Origin: Ceratotherium simum simum
Lineage: Eukaryota; Chordata; Mammalia; Perissodactyla; Rhinocerotidae
Length of the DNA stretch: 64,000 nucleotides
NCBI RefSeq assembly: GCF_000283155.1
Contig: NW_004454170.1
Location: 10,723,340-10,787,339 of the forward strand
Direction: 5' to 3'
The position numbers were made by a program, and so were the translations under genes. Below, in pieces: positions 44,757 through 55,699 of the stretch. Under the pieces are notes generated by a model, which did not search any database, was not told where the DNA came from, and saw nothing but the letters and a program-made list of their open reading frames with translations. How positions within the stretch are numbered: position 1 is the stretch's first letter; the number at the start of each line of letters is the position of its first letter.

Positions 44757-46847
44757 AAGCAAAGAAAGATGAGACTACTCAGAGCAAGTGATTGACATTG
44801 AAGATGTTGAAAAGGTGAGGTGCAGATTTGAAGGGGTCAGAGTCAATGGAATGAAATAGGCCAAAGAATATAAGGATGCAGTGTGGAAGGGTTTTCCTTC
44901 TATCCGTGAAGACTTCCTGGATGATGGCAGGACCAAGATGGAGAGTAAGACAGCCAGATAAATGAGGGGGAGTGACAATGAGGTCAGAGCGTGTGACCTC
45001 CCTCCCTCTCCTCCTCCTGAGTGCTGTCATCCATTGGCATCTTTTCCTGCATCCCCTCAATTACCTGCTGTTTAACTCTCCAGTGTCATTTTTATGGAAA
45101 GCATTTTTTTATGATGCTAAGGCCAGATTTCAGAGGGCCCACGAAAGCGGTGGAGGGAAGTCAAATGAGGAGGAAGGTCAAGGCAGGTGTCTGGTAGAGG
45201 TGAAGTCTCACCTGGCCAAGAAGAAGGAGTTGTGGTATGAAGGTGTTTCTGGGTTGCCGCAGGCCCCTGAGAGGAAGATGCTGCCTCATGTCTTGTGGTA
45301 GGGTGGGCCATTGGGCTTTTGCTTAATGTTCCAGAGGGAACATTAGAAATGTTGCTTTGGGCCTTCGTAGAGCTCAGACTTGCCTGGGTGGAAGGATTGT
45401 TGTGGCTTGAGTCAGGATGGAAGACACTGGGTTTCTCAGGGCTCTCTGACCTTGGTTAAGGTCATTCCTGAGCCAAGAGGGTGGTTGAAATCGGCTTGTG
45501 CCCTGATGAGAGAGGTGGGCACTCCTGGGCATCTAGGCTGGTGGAGGTTGGCTGCAAGTGACTGAGCGGGTTGGTTGATAATACAGCAAACCTTCAAGGT
45601 GGCATTTAATCAATTGCTGAAGCTGGCGGCACAGATGGAAAGAACCATGCACTATCAGGCTGAAATGGTCAAAGAGGTGTCCGGGGGGTTGGGGGGAGTT
45701 GGGCCATTAAAAATGGGTGCCTTTCTACAGCTGGGAGTAGAGGTGGAAGTAGGCTGAGCTCCACAGAAGGCAGCGCTTCAGAGGGATCAAAGACTGGGTC
45801 AGATGAAAGGGCTACTCAGTCCCCTCTTTGGCTTCTGGCAGCCACACCAATGGGCGTGAGGTGAGAGAGTGTGGCTGGCATCTTCAGGGGATAGGAACGG
45901 GCTTGGTGAGTTGGTTACTTGGCAGATTGGCACAGTTTATCATACTGGCCTCCTTGCGTGTTTTGTGGGTGTTCAGAAGTCTTATTGCTCAATCCCAATG
46001 TTCCCACTAGTTTTCATAGCAGGTACAGGATGGCTGCTACAATTAACCACCCCTGGAAGCCCGGGTAGGCAGAACTCTGGGCCTGGCTGCTACCCATGAT
46101 TTTGTTTGCATCATTTGTTCCTGCTGAGACTAGTTAAGTCCCTTTGTTTGTGCCTGGTAGGCCATGATGGGACATTCCTATCAGGGAAGTCCTCGTTAAG
46201 TTCTATCTGTAGAAACTAATTCTATTCTAAGCCATTCATCCTTAGATCTGCAGAGCAAATGGCAGATGGGATGGGATTGGGGTGGGGGTAGGAGAGAGAG
46301 AAGGCTTCACAATTATGGTGAGAAAGAAGAAAAAGATGGAGGGAGAAGACACCTTCCTGCCATTTCTTTGATGAAGACACTGAGTATGATAAGGCCTAGT
46401 CCGAGGAAGCAGAGGAGTGAGCTGCAGTTCCTGGCCCCCTTACGTCATGCTTTTCCTCTGCCCCCAAATGACCCCTTACCTCTCTGCAGTAGTGTCTCAA
46501 CATCCTAATATGTTTCCTGTTTGTGGGCAGTTCCCACATTGTGTAGAGGTCCCTACTTCCCCCTTCAGAAGTGAAGTGGGGCAGGCATGTCCTGTCCTGC
46601 TCCCTAGCATCTGGGCACATGTGGGTGACGTAGTCTTGGACCATTGGATGCTCCCATCTACCTGGTACCTGAAGCAATGAGGGTCCAGCAGGGGCAATGC
46701 ATGTCCAGTGACTGGAGTGGTATCTGGGGCCGTAGGCCAGACTCTGCCTGGGGTGGGTGTTAGCTGCCCCTCAGCTCCCTACCTCCTTATTCTGCTTCTC
46801 TTGTATTTCCATCTGCTCTGTGAGCTCTCAGTTATCCTTTCAATAAA
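44757..46847. other. Unique or unclassified stretch
   Basis: Continues the purine-rich sequence interrupted by the ERE up to about 44960, then unique DNA. G runs occur at 45680-45700. No coding signature. Confidence 0.4.
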
Positions 46848-46856
46848 TCTCTTTTC

Positions 46857-47056
46857 GGGCCAGCCCTGGTGGCCCAGTGGTTAAGTTAGGTGCGTTCCGC
46901 TTTGGCAGCTGGGGTTTGGTTCCCTGGCATGAACCTACACCACTCATCTGTTAGTGGCCATGTTGTGGGGGTGGTTCACATACAAAAAGAAGAAGATTGA
47001 CAGTGGATGTTAACTCTGGCAAATCTTCCTCAGCAAAAAAAAAAAAGAAAGAAAAT
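46857..47056 (+). mobile_element. ERE-type SINE, diverged, with target duplication
   Basis: GGGCCAGCCCTGGTGGCCCA, GTGGTTAAGTTAGGTGCGTT, a degenerate B-box region, CAAATCTTCCTCAGC and an A-rich tail. TCTCTTTTC flanks it at 46848-46856 and 47057-47065. Confidence 0.9.
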
Positions 47057-47214
47057 TCTCTTTTCTACTGAAGTTGGAGTGGCTTTCTCTTGTTGGCAGC
47101 TGAGAATTCAGACTGAGAAGCATCCCTGGAACCCACAATGCTCTTTCTATCTTTTCTTATATTCAGAAGCCCTTGGACATGTTGTTCTTTGAGTTGGGTT
47201 TATAAATCTCATCT

Positions 47215-47325
47215 TCCTATGTTATAAGCTCCTTGAGAGAAGGCATCATGTTAAATTTTTCTTTCCCAAAAGTACTCATCTCATTTTGTTTGCTCTGTAT
47301 ATATTGATTGAATGATGACAAATGA
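47215..47325 (+). repeat. L2 LINE 3'-end fragment
   Basis: TTATAAGCTCCTTGAGAGAA, TGCTCTGTATATATTGATTG, AATGATGAC. Confidence 0.65.
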
Positions 47326-47344
47326 ATGACTATGTGACTGAGTA

Positions 47345-47886
47345 CATGTGTTAGCTATTCTACTGAGGCACAATGAATACCCCAGAACTTAGTGGCTTAA
47401 AACAGCAATAAACATTTATTATCTCATGCAGTTTCTAGGAGTTCAGAATTTGGAGTGGCTTAGCTGGGTGGTTCTCTCACCTGGTTTCAGTTAAGATGTT
47501 GGCTGAAACTGCAGTCTTCTGAATACTGGACTAGATCTGGAGAATCTAATACCAAAGATAGTTCACTTACATGGCTGGCAAGTCAGTGCTGGCCATTGGC
47601 AGGAGCCCTCAGTTTCTATCCATGTGGATCTCTTCACTGGGTTACTTGAGTGTCCTTACAACATGGCAGCTGGCTTCCCCCAAAGCAAATGAACCAAGAC
47701 AGAGCAAAGCAAAAGTTGCAATGTGTTTTATGATCTAGCTTCAGAAGTCATACTCCTTCATTTCTGCGGTATCTTATTGCTTACATAAGCCAGCTCCATT
47801 CAGCGTGGGAAGGGACTATACAGGGGCATGAATACCAGGAGGCAAGAATCATTAGTGCCATCTTGGGGGCTGTCTACTGCCACATG
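47345..47886 (-). mobile_element. ERVL/MaLR-type LTR, antisense
   Basis: Antisense LTR: CCCCAGAACTTAGTGGCTTA, AATAAACATTTATTATCTCA, ACAACATGGCAGCTGGCTTC, TGAATACCAGGAGGCAAGAA, GCCATCTTGGGGGCTGTCTA. The order matches a single full LTR. Subfamily uncertain (MLT1-like). Confidence 0.8.
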
Positions 47887-48287
47887 GATCACAAAGACAG
47901 CCAGGAATGGATTTTCATGGTTAGGGCCTACCTCAGTCAGATACTTTGGAGATCACAGGGGAAGCTAAAAATGATGTTATAGGCTGGCTTTGAGGATTAA
48001 AGCCAGGGCTCTGTCCTCTGTGGCTGGTTGGTCTTACCCATGAGTCTTCACTTTCAGTTTCCTGATGTGGTGAATGAAGCAGACCTAATGACCTCCTTGG
48101 CACCCACGCTCTGATCCTCAGAGACCTGGAGTTGGGGTAGGGAGGTGAGCTGGGCAGAATTGGGAGGCTTCAGTTAGAGGGACCGCACCCATGGCCTCTC
48201 ATTCCCAGCAAACTTCTCTCATTATTTACTCCTCTGGTTGTGATCAAACCAAGTTCTTCTCTTGCTGTTTGGCTCTAGGAAGGCAGA
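47887..48287. other. Unique non-coding stretch
   Basis: Nothing recognised. Confidence 0.4.
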
Positions 48288-48555
48288 GTGGGTTGAATAG
48301 TGTCCCTCCCAAAGTTCATGTCTCCCTGGAACCTCAGAATGCGACCTTATTTGGAAATGGGGTCTTTGCAGATGTAACTAAAGTAAGGATTGAGATGAGA
48401 ACATATTGGATTAGAGTGGGTCCTAATTCCAGTGAAAGTGTCCTTAGAAGAGGCAGAAAAGGACGCAGAGACATGGAAAAGGAGATGATGTGAAGATGGA
48501 GGCATCTATAAGCCAAGGAATGCTGAGGGTTGCCAGCTAGGAAAGAGGCATGGGA
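48288..48555 (+). mobile_element. MaLR LTR, left part (split by L1)
   Basis: GGTTGAATAGTGTCCCTCCC, CCTCAGAATGCGACCTTATT, TGCAGATGTAACTAAAGTAA. Continues at 48783. Confidence 0.8.
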
Positions 48556-48782
48556 AAATTTTATCTGTAGATTATTTTTGGAATCTGTATGTAACCAATT
48601 ATGTATCTATGAATAATGACAGTTTAATATCTTCTTTCTGAATCTTTATATTTTATATTTCTTTTTCTTGCCTTATTATTCTAGCTAGGACCTCCAGGAG
48701 TCTATTATTAAACAGTAGTGATGATAATGGACATCCTTACCTTGTTCGTGATCTCAGGGTAAAAACTTTCAATGTTTCTCCT
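48556..48782 (-). mobile_element. L1 ORF2-region fragment nested in MaLR LTR
   Basis: Antisense LINE-1: TTCTTGCCTTATTATTCTAG, CTAGGACCTCCAGGAGTCTA, GACATCCTTACCTTGTTCGT correspond to the reverse-transcriptase part of ORF2. Only about 230 bp is present. Confidence 0.7.
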
Positions 48783-48926
48783 TCAGAGCCTCCAGAAGGA
48801 AACAATCCTGTCCACACCTTGCCTTTGGATTCCTGGCCTCCTGCGCTGTGTGGGAATAAATTATCTATTTTTTAAGTCACCCAAGTTTGTGGTGATTTGT
48901 TACAGCAGCCCCAGGAAACTAACACA
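48783..48926 (+). mobile_element. MaLR LTR, right part
   Basis: AGAGCCTCCAGAAGGAAACA, a GGAATAAATTATCTATTTTT polyadenylation region, TTGTTACAGCAGCCCCAGGA and CTAACACAG complete the LTR begun at 48288. Confidence 0.8.
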
Positions 48927-49770
48927 GTAGGGGAGAGAAAATACAATCTTCGAAAGACCTTCCAAGACTGACCATGGTTCAGAATGGGTAACTGGGAACA
49001 GAAGTGGGGTTTGGATGGGTGTTCTGGGGCGGGTGGAGGGGTCTTTCTTCATAAGCTGGAAAACCTCAGGATGGCTTAGTCACCTCCCACTTTAGGAAGC
49101 AGATCTTCCACCCCCTCTCCCCACACAATGGTGCTCTGCCCAGCGAGGTCCTGGGATTGTTGACACTTTGGGGTGGGGGTGGGGCCAGAGACCCTGCATT
49201 GGCTTGCTCCATCTGAAGAGATAGAGTGGCAAAATGAGACCTGTCCTATCCAATGGCCCATCCATTGAGTTAATCAATAATTCATTCATTGATTAATTAA
49301 CTAAATTATTAATTCAAGATTGACCATGAGTAAAGCTGTGCTGTTTATTTCTTCCCTCTTCTCTAGAGTGTATTCCTACCCTCCACATAGGAATCAAATG
49401 CTTTTCCTAAAACTGAAGCCATTCCTGTGAGGCGGAAAGAACCTGCTATACTAATTCATACCGACTTAATCATACCGTTATTAGTGATCAACGGGTTTTT
49501 CCTCAACACGGTATTTGCATTTTAAAAGTGAGATCTGGAAAACTCAGTAATCACCCTCTAGTGTTGGGCATTCCCCTAGTGTGGTCATCAAGGTAAGTCT
49601 TCTGTCCTACAGCTCATCCCAGAGCAATGATTCTGCCTGAATTTGTTAGTGACAAGCTAAGGCAGTGGGCTTCTCTGTGTATCTGAGGTGGGACAGGACT
49701 GGGGTTGGGGACAGGAGAAATCAGAGGAATTCCCTCTGCCCTTGGGTAGCTTCACCCCCAGTCTTACAGG
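48927..49770. other. Unique non-coding stretch
   Basis: AT-rich imperfect palindromic words around TTAATTAA at 49268-49302. Otherwise nothing recognised. Confidence 0.4.
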
Positions 49771-49774
49771 AGAA

Positions 49775-49828
49775 GGGGGGGTGGGGGCTGAGGGGGGTAG
49801 ATGGGGTAGGTGGGGGAGGGTGGGGGGG
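49775..49828 (+). repeat. G-run cluster, G-quadruplex-prone
   Basis: Seven plus-strand runs of 3 to 7 G within 54 bp, separated by short linkers (49775-49781, 49783-49787, 49792-49797, 49803-49806, 49812-49816, 49818-49820, 49822-49828). Confidence 0.85.
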
Positions 49829-49984
49829 TAGGAGTAGCTTAGCCCAGGGCTTCCTCCCAGGGGTGGAGTTGACCTTGAGAGGGGCAGTAGCATCCCGCAA
49901 TCCCTTCCTCTGGGGCTCTTTAATGCCAGTCTGAACAGTCTGGAAATGGCATCCCTGGGACCCTCCCCATCACCACTATTATAA

Positions 49985-50240
49985 TAAACCCTAGGATTGT
50001 AGCGGCAGAGCCTCGGGCTTCAGGAATGCAGCCTGTAATTACCTCGCTTCTAAGTGTTTGTGGTAATGGGTGATGAGGCCTCGTGCATCAGGCCAGTTAA
50101 ATTGCTGTGCGACTCGGCCACAATTTCACTCAGCAGACAACACGCTCAAACTTGGCAAATGGAGAGAATGCAAACTATTTGGGAATTGTTAACTTTCAGA
50201 ACAACCTGGAAAGTGCCGGAGAAGCCTCTGGAAAGGAGAA
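49985..50240. promoter_or_regulatory. Candidate conserved non-coding element
   Basis: Repeat-free, with GCAGCCTGTAATTACCTCGC, CAGTTAAATTGCTGTGCGAC and CAAACTTGGCAAATGGAGAG. The texture resembles a conserved element. Not computed. Confidence 0.3.
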
Positions 50241-50334
50241 GTTAAGTCAGTGAAGTGTTGGACCACCAGTTGAGTATGCATGGCCACCTCCCCTTTACTG
50301 CCCAGCTGGCTCCATGTCACCAGGATTAGAGCCT

Positions 50335-50770
50335 GGGCACTGCAGGGATGACATTGGGTGCTCCACTAGGATCACACGCTGCACCAGGCACTCCACGGGA
50401 TGCTGGGGATAAGGAGCGCTGGAGATAAGACCACACCAGGTCTCTGTCCTCCAGGAGTTTATGTCGGGTAGGGGCAGACCCACATATATCCGTTTCACAG
50501 GCCACACTGGGATACATTCTATAGAGATACAGACTGAGGATCTGGGGCTTCACGGAGACTGAGGAATCTTGCCATGGAGTATGGGGAGACTATGGAAGGT
50601 GTTACAGAGAAGATGATGTCTGAATTGGTTGTTGAAGAAGCACAGAGATTGGGCAGGCTGAAGGGGAAAGTTAGGGAGTGACCTAGATGCCAGCTTAGGC
50701 AAGGCTGTGAGGAGTGTTGCGGATCTTTAGGTGAGTGGGTGAAAAGGGGAGGAGGAAATGAGAGGGTGGC
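50335..50770 (-). repeat. L2 LINE, longer fragment
   Basis: Antisense L2 over several blocks: GCACCAGGCACTCCACGGGA, GTCTCTGTCCTCCAGGAGTT, AGAAGATGATGTCTGAATTG. Confidence 0.6.
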
Positions 50771-50789
50771 ACTGTTTCCAGTAAGCTAT

Positions 50790-51420
50790 GACCAGGCTGG
50801 GAGGTCAGATTCATTCCCTCTCCCAAGGGAGGTCTCACAGGTCACAGTCCAGTTGCCACACTCAACCCCTGGGGTCGTGCCTCAGCTGGGACCTCAATAG
50901 GCTGGTCAAGTCAGGTCGGCACGTAGGGCGAGGGGCCTGAGTTAGCTCAGTGCTCCCTCAGTGGTACTGCAAGCCAGCTGGATGGCTTCAGAGCTCCCAG
51001 GCTCTATCCCCCCACTCCCCCTCCTGCCATGCCCTTGAAGAGGGACTCGGGTGTGTGGTCATTCCTACCCCTGCTGGGATCTTCTTCTCTCCTCCCTACT
51101 CCCCTTCCCTAGCTTATGTCCTGAAAGAGTCAGCCCCAGCTCCAGAGAACTCGACCCTGGGGTGAAGACCCGGCGGCAGGGAGGTTTGCAGGCCGACTGC
51201 AGCTGGCCGCGTGCCCGTCTGGGGCAAACTGCTCCTTGGGGCCTGTTCTGTCTGCCGGGAACCGATATGCGATGTGGCACTTCCCACTGCCCCCGGGGAT
51301 GGGCTACTGTCCCTGCTCCTAGGGACCACAGGGCTCTCGCTGCCCTCACCTCCACTGTCTTTTCCTCCTTCTCCCCACTGCCTTCCTTTCATTCACCAGG
51401 CCCCGCCCTGCTTCCGGAGC
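50790..51420. other. Unique stretch, moderately CpG-rich at 51150-51300
   Basis: About 11 CpG in 150 bp at 51150-51300. No repeat recognised. Overlapping frames of 90-155 codons lack domains. Confidence 0.4.
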
Positions 51421-51690
51421 TTCTTATACATTTGCTACGAATCTTTATTTCCAGATTAACCACCATGCACACAAAATGGAGCGTCCCTGATTTGAGGAGC
51501 AAAAACAGTGATTACTAGATTGGTTCTCTCTTGCAGAATGTGGAGGAACAAACAATGCCACACAATTTTAGTTTGTATAGCGTCTTTCAAACGACGCAGT
51601 GCCCCGGGCACAGCTCAGAGTTGCTGTAAATAATACAATCGCCGAGATAAACATTCTAAACATCTTTGCATCGAGCTTCGTTTTGTCCTG
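51420..51690. promoter_or_regulatory. Candidate conserved non-coding element
   Basis: Repeat-free block with TACGAATCTTTATTTCCAGA, TAGTTTGTATAGCGTCTTTC, TAAATAATACAATCGCCGAG. It retains CpGs in AT-rich context, an element-like feature. Not computed. Confidence 0.3.
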
Positions 51691-52320
51691 CCATACTGGG
51701 CCGGGGAGGCTAGAAGGAAAGGGATGGGCAGGCGCAGCCCCCAGACCCTGGGGGGAAGCCCACAGGAGTGCAGCTGGAGGGGAGGTGGCGCAGGACGAAG
51801 GGAGCTGGGGACTGCAGTCAGGAACTGCTGAGTTTAGATGAGGTCAGGAAACAGGGCACAAGGTGGGGAGAGGTAGGAGGAGGGTGGTCCTGGAGAGGGA
51901 GCAGGAGCGCAAACAAGGTAGGCCTGCCTTGGCAGGGGGCTCCTCCATTTCGGACAGGGCTAGGGAGAGGCAGGTAGAAGCACAGGAGAGGTTGTCCCTT
52001 TTCTGGAAGACTTTGGGGCATCACAGAATGAACACAGGGTGGTTGGATCTTGGCTGTTTTACTAACATAATCTGCTGTGAGACTCAGTTTTGTCTCCCTG
52101 AACCTTGGTTTTTCCACGAGGGGGTGATATCGGTCATTACATTCCCCTCCAGACCTGATGATCTCTGAGTCAATGGTTCTGTGGCCCCTGGTGTGAAACT
52201 GTCAGGGGTCCTGGCCACTTGCCCTCTCCCCCATGCCTGCAGCAGAACATCCATCCCCTCAGCTTCCCCTGGGCTGGCTCTGGAGAAGGGGAGGGTGGGC
52301 CTGAGGAACTGACCTTACCT
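51690..52320. other. Unique GC-rich stretch
   Basis: Nothing recognised. Confidence 0.4.
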
Positions 52321-52530
52321 GAATAACCCGTCTGCCTCTGAATCTTCCTGTGTGACCTTGGGCAAAAGACAACCTCTCGGACTCCGAATTTTGGCAATTT
52401 TAAGTAGGCATCGATACCTATTCACAAGGTTTTAGTGAGGATTAACTGAAATAGTATGTGCAAGTGCCCTCGTATATTGTCTGGCACACAGTGAGTGCAC
52501 AGTAAATGGTTGTTATTATTATTATTTTAA
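52320..52530 (-). repeat. MIR SINE
   Basis: TTCCTGTGTGACCTTGGGCA, AGTGAGGATTAACTGAAATA, GTCTGGCACACAGTGAGTGC, followed by an ATT-rich tract. Confidence 0.85.
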
Positions 52531-53535
52531 TTATTGGTAATGGCGATTCCATCCAAGGAGAGGGAACACACTTCACCCCATGGGGAGCATTTGGGGGCTG
52601 AGAGGAGGTTGCAGGCTTCAGGAGAGGTGGCGGGACCCCCTGCCCTGCTGGATGCATCCTGGTGCTGGCTGGGGCTGCCTCTGGGATGGGCTCCTGGAGC
52701 TCACTCTCATTTTCAAGTTGCTGGAGTTTTGTTTGTCAGTTCCTCCTAATTTGGGTGAAGTTCGCCATATGGAGAGCAGGGAACAGTGTTAAAAAAGCTT
52801 TCACACATAGATAGTGCAGCACTTTCTCTGCTAAATGAGGACTCTCTTTCCTCAGTGCAGATTTCACACGCCGATCTCCAGGGTGTTGAGTTCCCTCATC
52901 AACAGGGGTGGAGTTGTTGAGCCAGTGGAGCCATTGTCTCCAGCCTGCGGGGTCCTGTTCCGACCCCAGGAGAAATCCCATCTTCTTTTTCCTCCCCAGG
53001 GGTGAGGGTTTTCCAGCCCTCTCAGGTGAACCAACTTCTCTTCCAAGACTGGGCAGAGCGTGCCCGGCTCCCCCAGCCCCAGGCAGCTCGGCTGCCAGGC
53101 CAGGCTGGCGGGGTCTCCTGGGGATCCCTCTGGATGCTGCTTTCGTTTCCCGTCTGGAGGGGAGCTGGGCTGTTCTGAACTGAGCCCAAGCCCCCTGTTC
53201 CCCAACCCTCGGCACATTCTCTAGAACTTTCTCTCCCAGCCAAGACATCTGCCGCAGTGTGACTCCCTTCCCCTCCTCCCCCTGCTCCTTCCTGGCCTGA
53301 CTGCTGCAGTCTGCGTACTTTAGTTGATAAAAATAAATCTCTTCATTTTTCTACCGGAGGCTGAAGCCTGCTGTCCTTCACCTCCGAAGATGGCCCCCTT
53401 CCTGCAGGTGCTCCTGAGGGCTCTTTCTCAGCCAACAGGACAGTGTTGCTTCCCAGTTGTTACATTGTCCTGCTTTGTTGGCCCCAGTGGGGGTGCAGTT
53501 AGCCAGGGGTCAGTGATAAAAGTGACTGTGATAAT
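52530..53535. other. Unique stretch, GC-rich centre
   Basis: The 170-codon minus-strand frame at 52736-53248 is proline/glycine-rich with no domain and is read as chance. No repeat recognised. Confidence 0.4.
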
Positions 53536-53750
53536 CAGCCATTTAATGAGCACTTACCATGTACTGGGTCCTATATATCATCTCATTTCCTACCTAAAAT
53601 AACCAGGCAAGATCTGTGTGACTATCCTGACTTTAAAGAGGATGAACCTGAAACTCAGGTGTGAAGTTGCACAGCTAGTTAGTGGTAGAGCTGACATTCA
53701 AACTCAGATCTACTGGCTCTAGATCTTGTACAATTTCCATCAGCCTGCTC
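53535..53750 (+). repeat. MIR SINE
   Basis: TTTAATGAGCACTTACCATG, GCACAGCTAGTTAGTGGTAG, ATTCAAACTCAGATCTACTG. Confidence 0.85.
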
Positions 53751-54040
53751 TCCCCACCCTTGTCTTAGCGCTCACACCTGGTTGTGGCCAAAGATGCCCC
53801 ACACCGGGGGCAGGGGCAGAAGTTGCACAGAAATACAGTTGAAGATCGAAACGTAAGGGCTGTGGGAAGAGAGTCTGCGCTTTCCTAGGCTAGCTGGCTT
53901 TACGGAACAGCGTCTTATATTAGGATAGAGATGAGAGACGCAGACCGTCAGGGTCTATGGCTTTGTTCCGGTGGAAGTGTGCCACCCACAAGGGTCTGGC
54001 TCTCCTTGGCACTCCCGCATAGCACTGCAGGGCCTGACTC
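53750..54040. other. Unique non-coding stretch
   Basis: Nothing recognised. Confidence 0.4.
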
Positions 54041-54690
54041 TGCCACCCCGCGGGAGGAAGAGGAACTCGAAATTGTTTTTGAGCTGTTTTCATTGATTTT
54101 CTTTAATGCACAAAAACATTTCCGTTCACACATGGGCTTAGTTGAGGGGGACAAAAGAAAAGATTTGACACAAATTGAGGGGGCTGGGTGGAGCCCAGGG
54201 AGGGAGCCTGAGTGCCTTGTCAATTGCTCTTCAATTTATCAGTATTTTCCTGGAGTTCCTTTGCAAAGCCCTCTGCTTAATCTTGCCGCTGGGTCGGGGG
54301 GCGGATTGGAAGAGGGGATGTGGCTTCCCCGGGTCCCTTGGCTTCCAGACCAGTTTAGGCTGGCAGCTCTGCCCCTGCTCTGTTTAAACCACAGTCCTGG
54401 AGCTGCCCTTTTTCTCTCAGAGAGCATCTGGGCTTTGGGTTAGAGTTCTAGGTCCCCAAAAGAAAAAAGTGGGAGAAAGTGGTGCAGCCTGTGCCCCTGT
54501 GTGGGGTGCAGGACCTGAGATGAGGCCTCAGCACGGAGAAAACTGATGCTCTGGCACCTGTAATTTACGAGGGAAACAGTCCCACGCTGTGAAACAGCTG
54601 TCAGGAGGCCGATCAAGTTCCAACAATGCTTACAAATAAGACAAAAATAAAAGTAAAAGCAAAACATCATGGATCAAATTCTTAAAGAGA
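54040..54690. promoter_or_regulatory. Candidate conserved non-coding segments
   Basis: Two repeat-free blocks, 54050-54175 and 54540-54680, the latter with GGCACCTGTAATTTACGAGG, GTGAAACAGCTGTCAGGAGG and ATAAGACAAAAATAAAAGTA. The DNA between is GC-rich and unique. Confidence 0.3.
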
Positions 54691-54867
54691 GCTGCCCTGG
54701 ATGGCTGAAGAGGAGCAGAGAAAGGCGAAAGAGAGGAAAATGGGGATCCCAGCTCTCTGCTCCCTGCCCCCCTCTCCTGAGGGCTGTTAGGCATTCCAGG
54801 GTCCTTGGATGAAATTTCTTCAAAACCTCGAAGAAGCCTCCTTCTCCATGTTTCTTGGTTGGCTCCT

Positions 54868-55302
54868 GTTATAGTTTGCTAGGGCTGCTGTAGCAAAGTA
54901 CCACAAACTGGGTGGCTTAGAACAGCAGAAATTTATTCTCTCACAGTCCTGGAGGCCAGAAGTCTGAGATCAAGGTGTCTGTAGGGCCATGCTTCCTCGG
55001 AAGGCATTAGGGAAGGATCTGTTCTAGGCTTCTCCTCTTGCTTCTGGTAGTTTCTTGGCTTGTGGGGTCATAACTCCAATCTTTACATGGTATTCTCTCT
55101 GTGTGTGTGTCTGTCCCTTGCCCAAATTTCCCCTTTTTAAAAGGACACTAGTCCTATTAGATTACAGCCCACCCTAATCAGTTCATTTTAGCTTGATTAC
55201 CTCTGTAAAGACTCTATATCCAAATAAGCTCACATTCTGAGGTACTAGGGGGTTAGGACTCCAACATATCTTTTTGGGGGGAATACAATTCAACCCTAGT
55301 AG
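54868..55302 (-). mobile_element. ERVL-MaLR LTR (MLT1-type), antisense
   Basis: TGTTATAGTTTGCTAGGGCT, AACAGCAGAAATTTATTCTC, CAAATAAGCTCACATTCTGA, GTACTAGGGGGTTAGGACTC, CAACATATC: the reverse of the LTR type at 15354. Confidence 0.85.
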
Positions 55303-55384
55303 CCCCTTCCTTTCCCAGACCTGTTTTTTCAGTTACCTGTCCCTTAAATTTGAACGAGACTTTACAGTCCACAAACTACTAGTG

Positions 55385-55610
55385 TGGTGAGAAAAACATG
55401 GGCTAGAAGTTCACAGGCCTGTGTTCAAACCCTGGTGTTCCGATTTACTACCTATCTGGCTGTGGAACATCTATCCATCTTGTAAGCCTGTTTCCTCATT
55501 GGAAAGTAGTGGTAAAATGTCCATTTTATTAGTCCAGTGTGAGGTTTGATGAACTGAAGGGCCTGGTGTGGTGCCTGATATGTGGTTGGTGCTCAACAAA
55601 TGGAGGCTCG
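55385..55610 (-). repeat. MIR SINE
   Basis: TGTTCAAACCCTGGTGTTCC, GCCTGTTTCCTCATTGGAAA, GTGCCTGATATGTGGTTGGT, GCTCAACAAATGGA. Confidence 0.85.
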
Positions 55611-55619
55611 ATACCAACA

Positions 55620-55685
55620 GGAAAGTTGTTATTATCTCCATTTGTAGATGAGGAAACTGAGGCTTAGAGATGAGCTGATCTAGGG
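55620..55685 (+). repeat. MIR SINE fragment
   Basis: ATCTCCATTTGTAGATGAGG then AAACTGAGGCTTAGAGATGA. Confidence 0.65.
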
Positions 55686-55699
55686 GCAGTGTGATAGAC

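Noticed and set aside
49268..49302. AT-rich palindrome-like run with TTAATTAA
   Set aside because: Imperfect, low-complexity arms, so not clearly above chance for such AT-rich sequence.
52736..53248. 170-codon minus-strand frame
   Set aside because: G/P/R-rich, overlaps several frames on the other strand, no domain or splice structure.
53931..54443. 170-codon plus-strand frame
   Set aside because: No domain recognised, and it crosses an element-like non-coding block.
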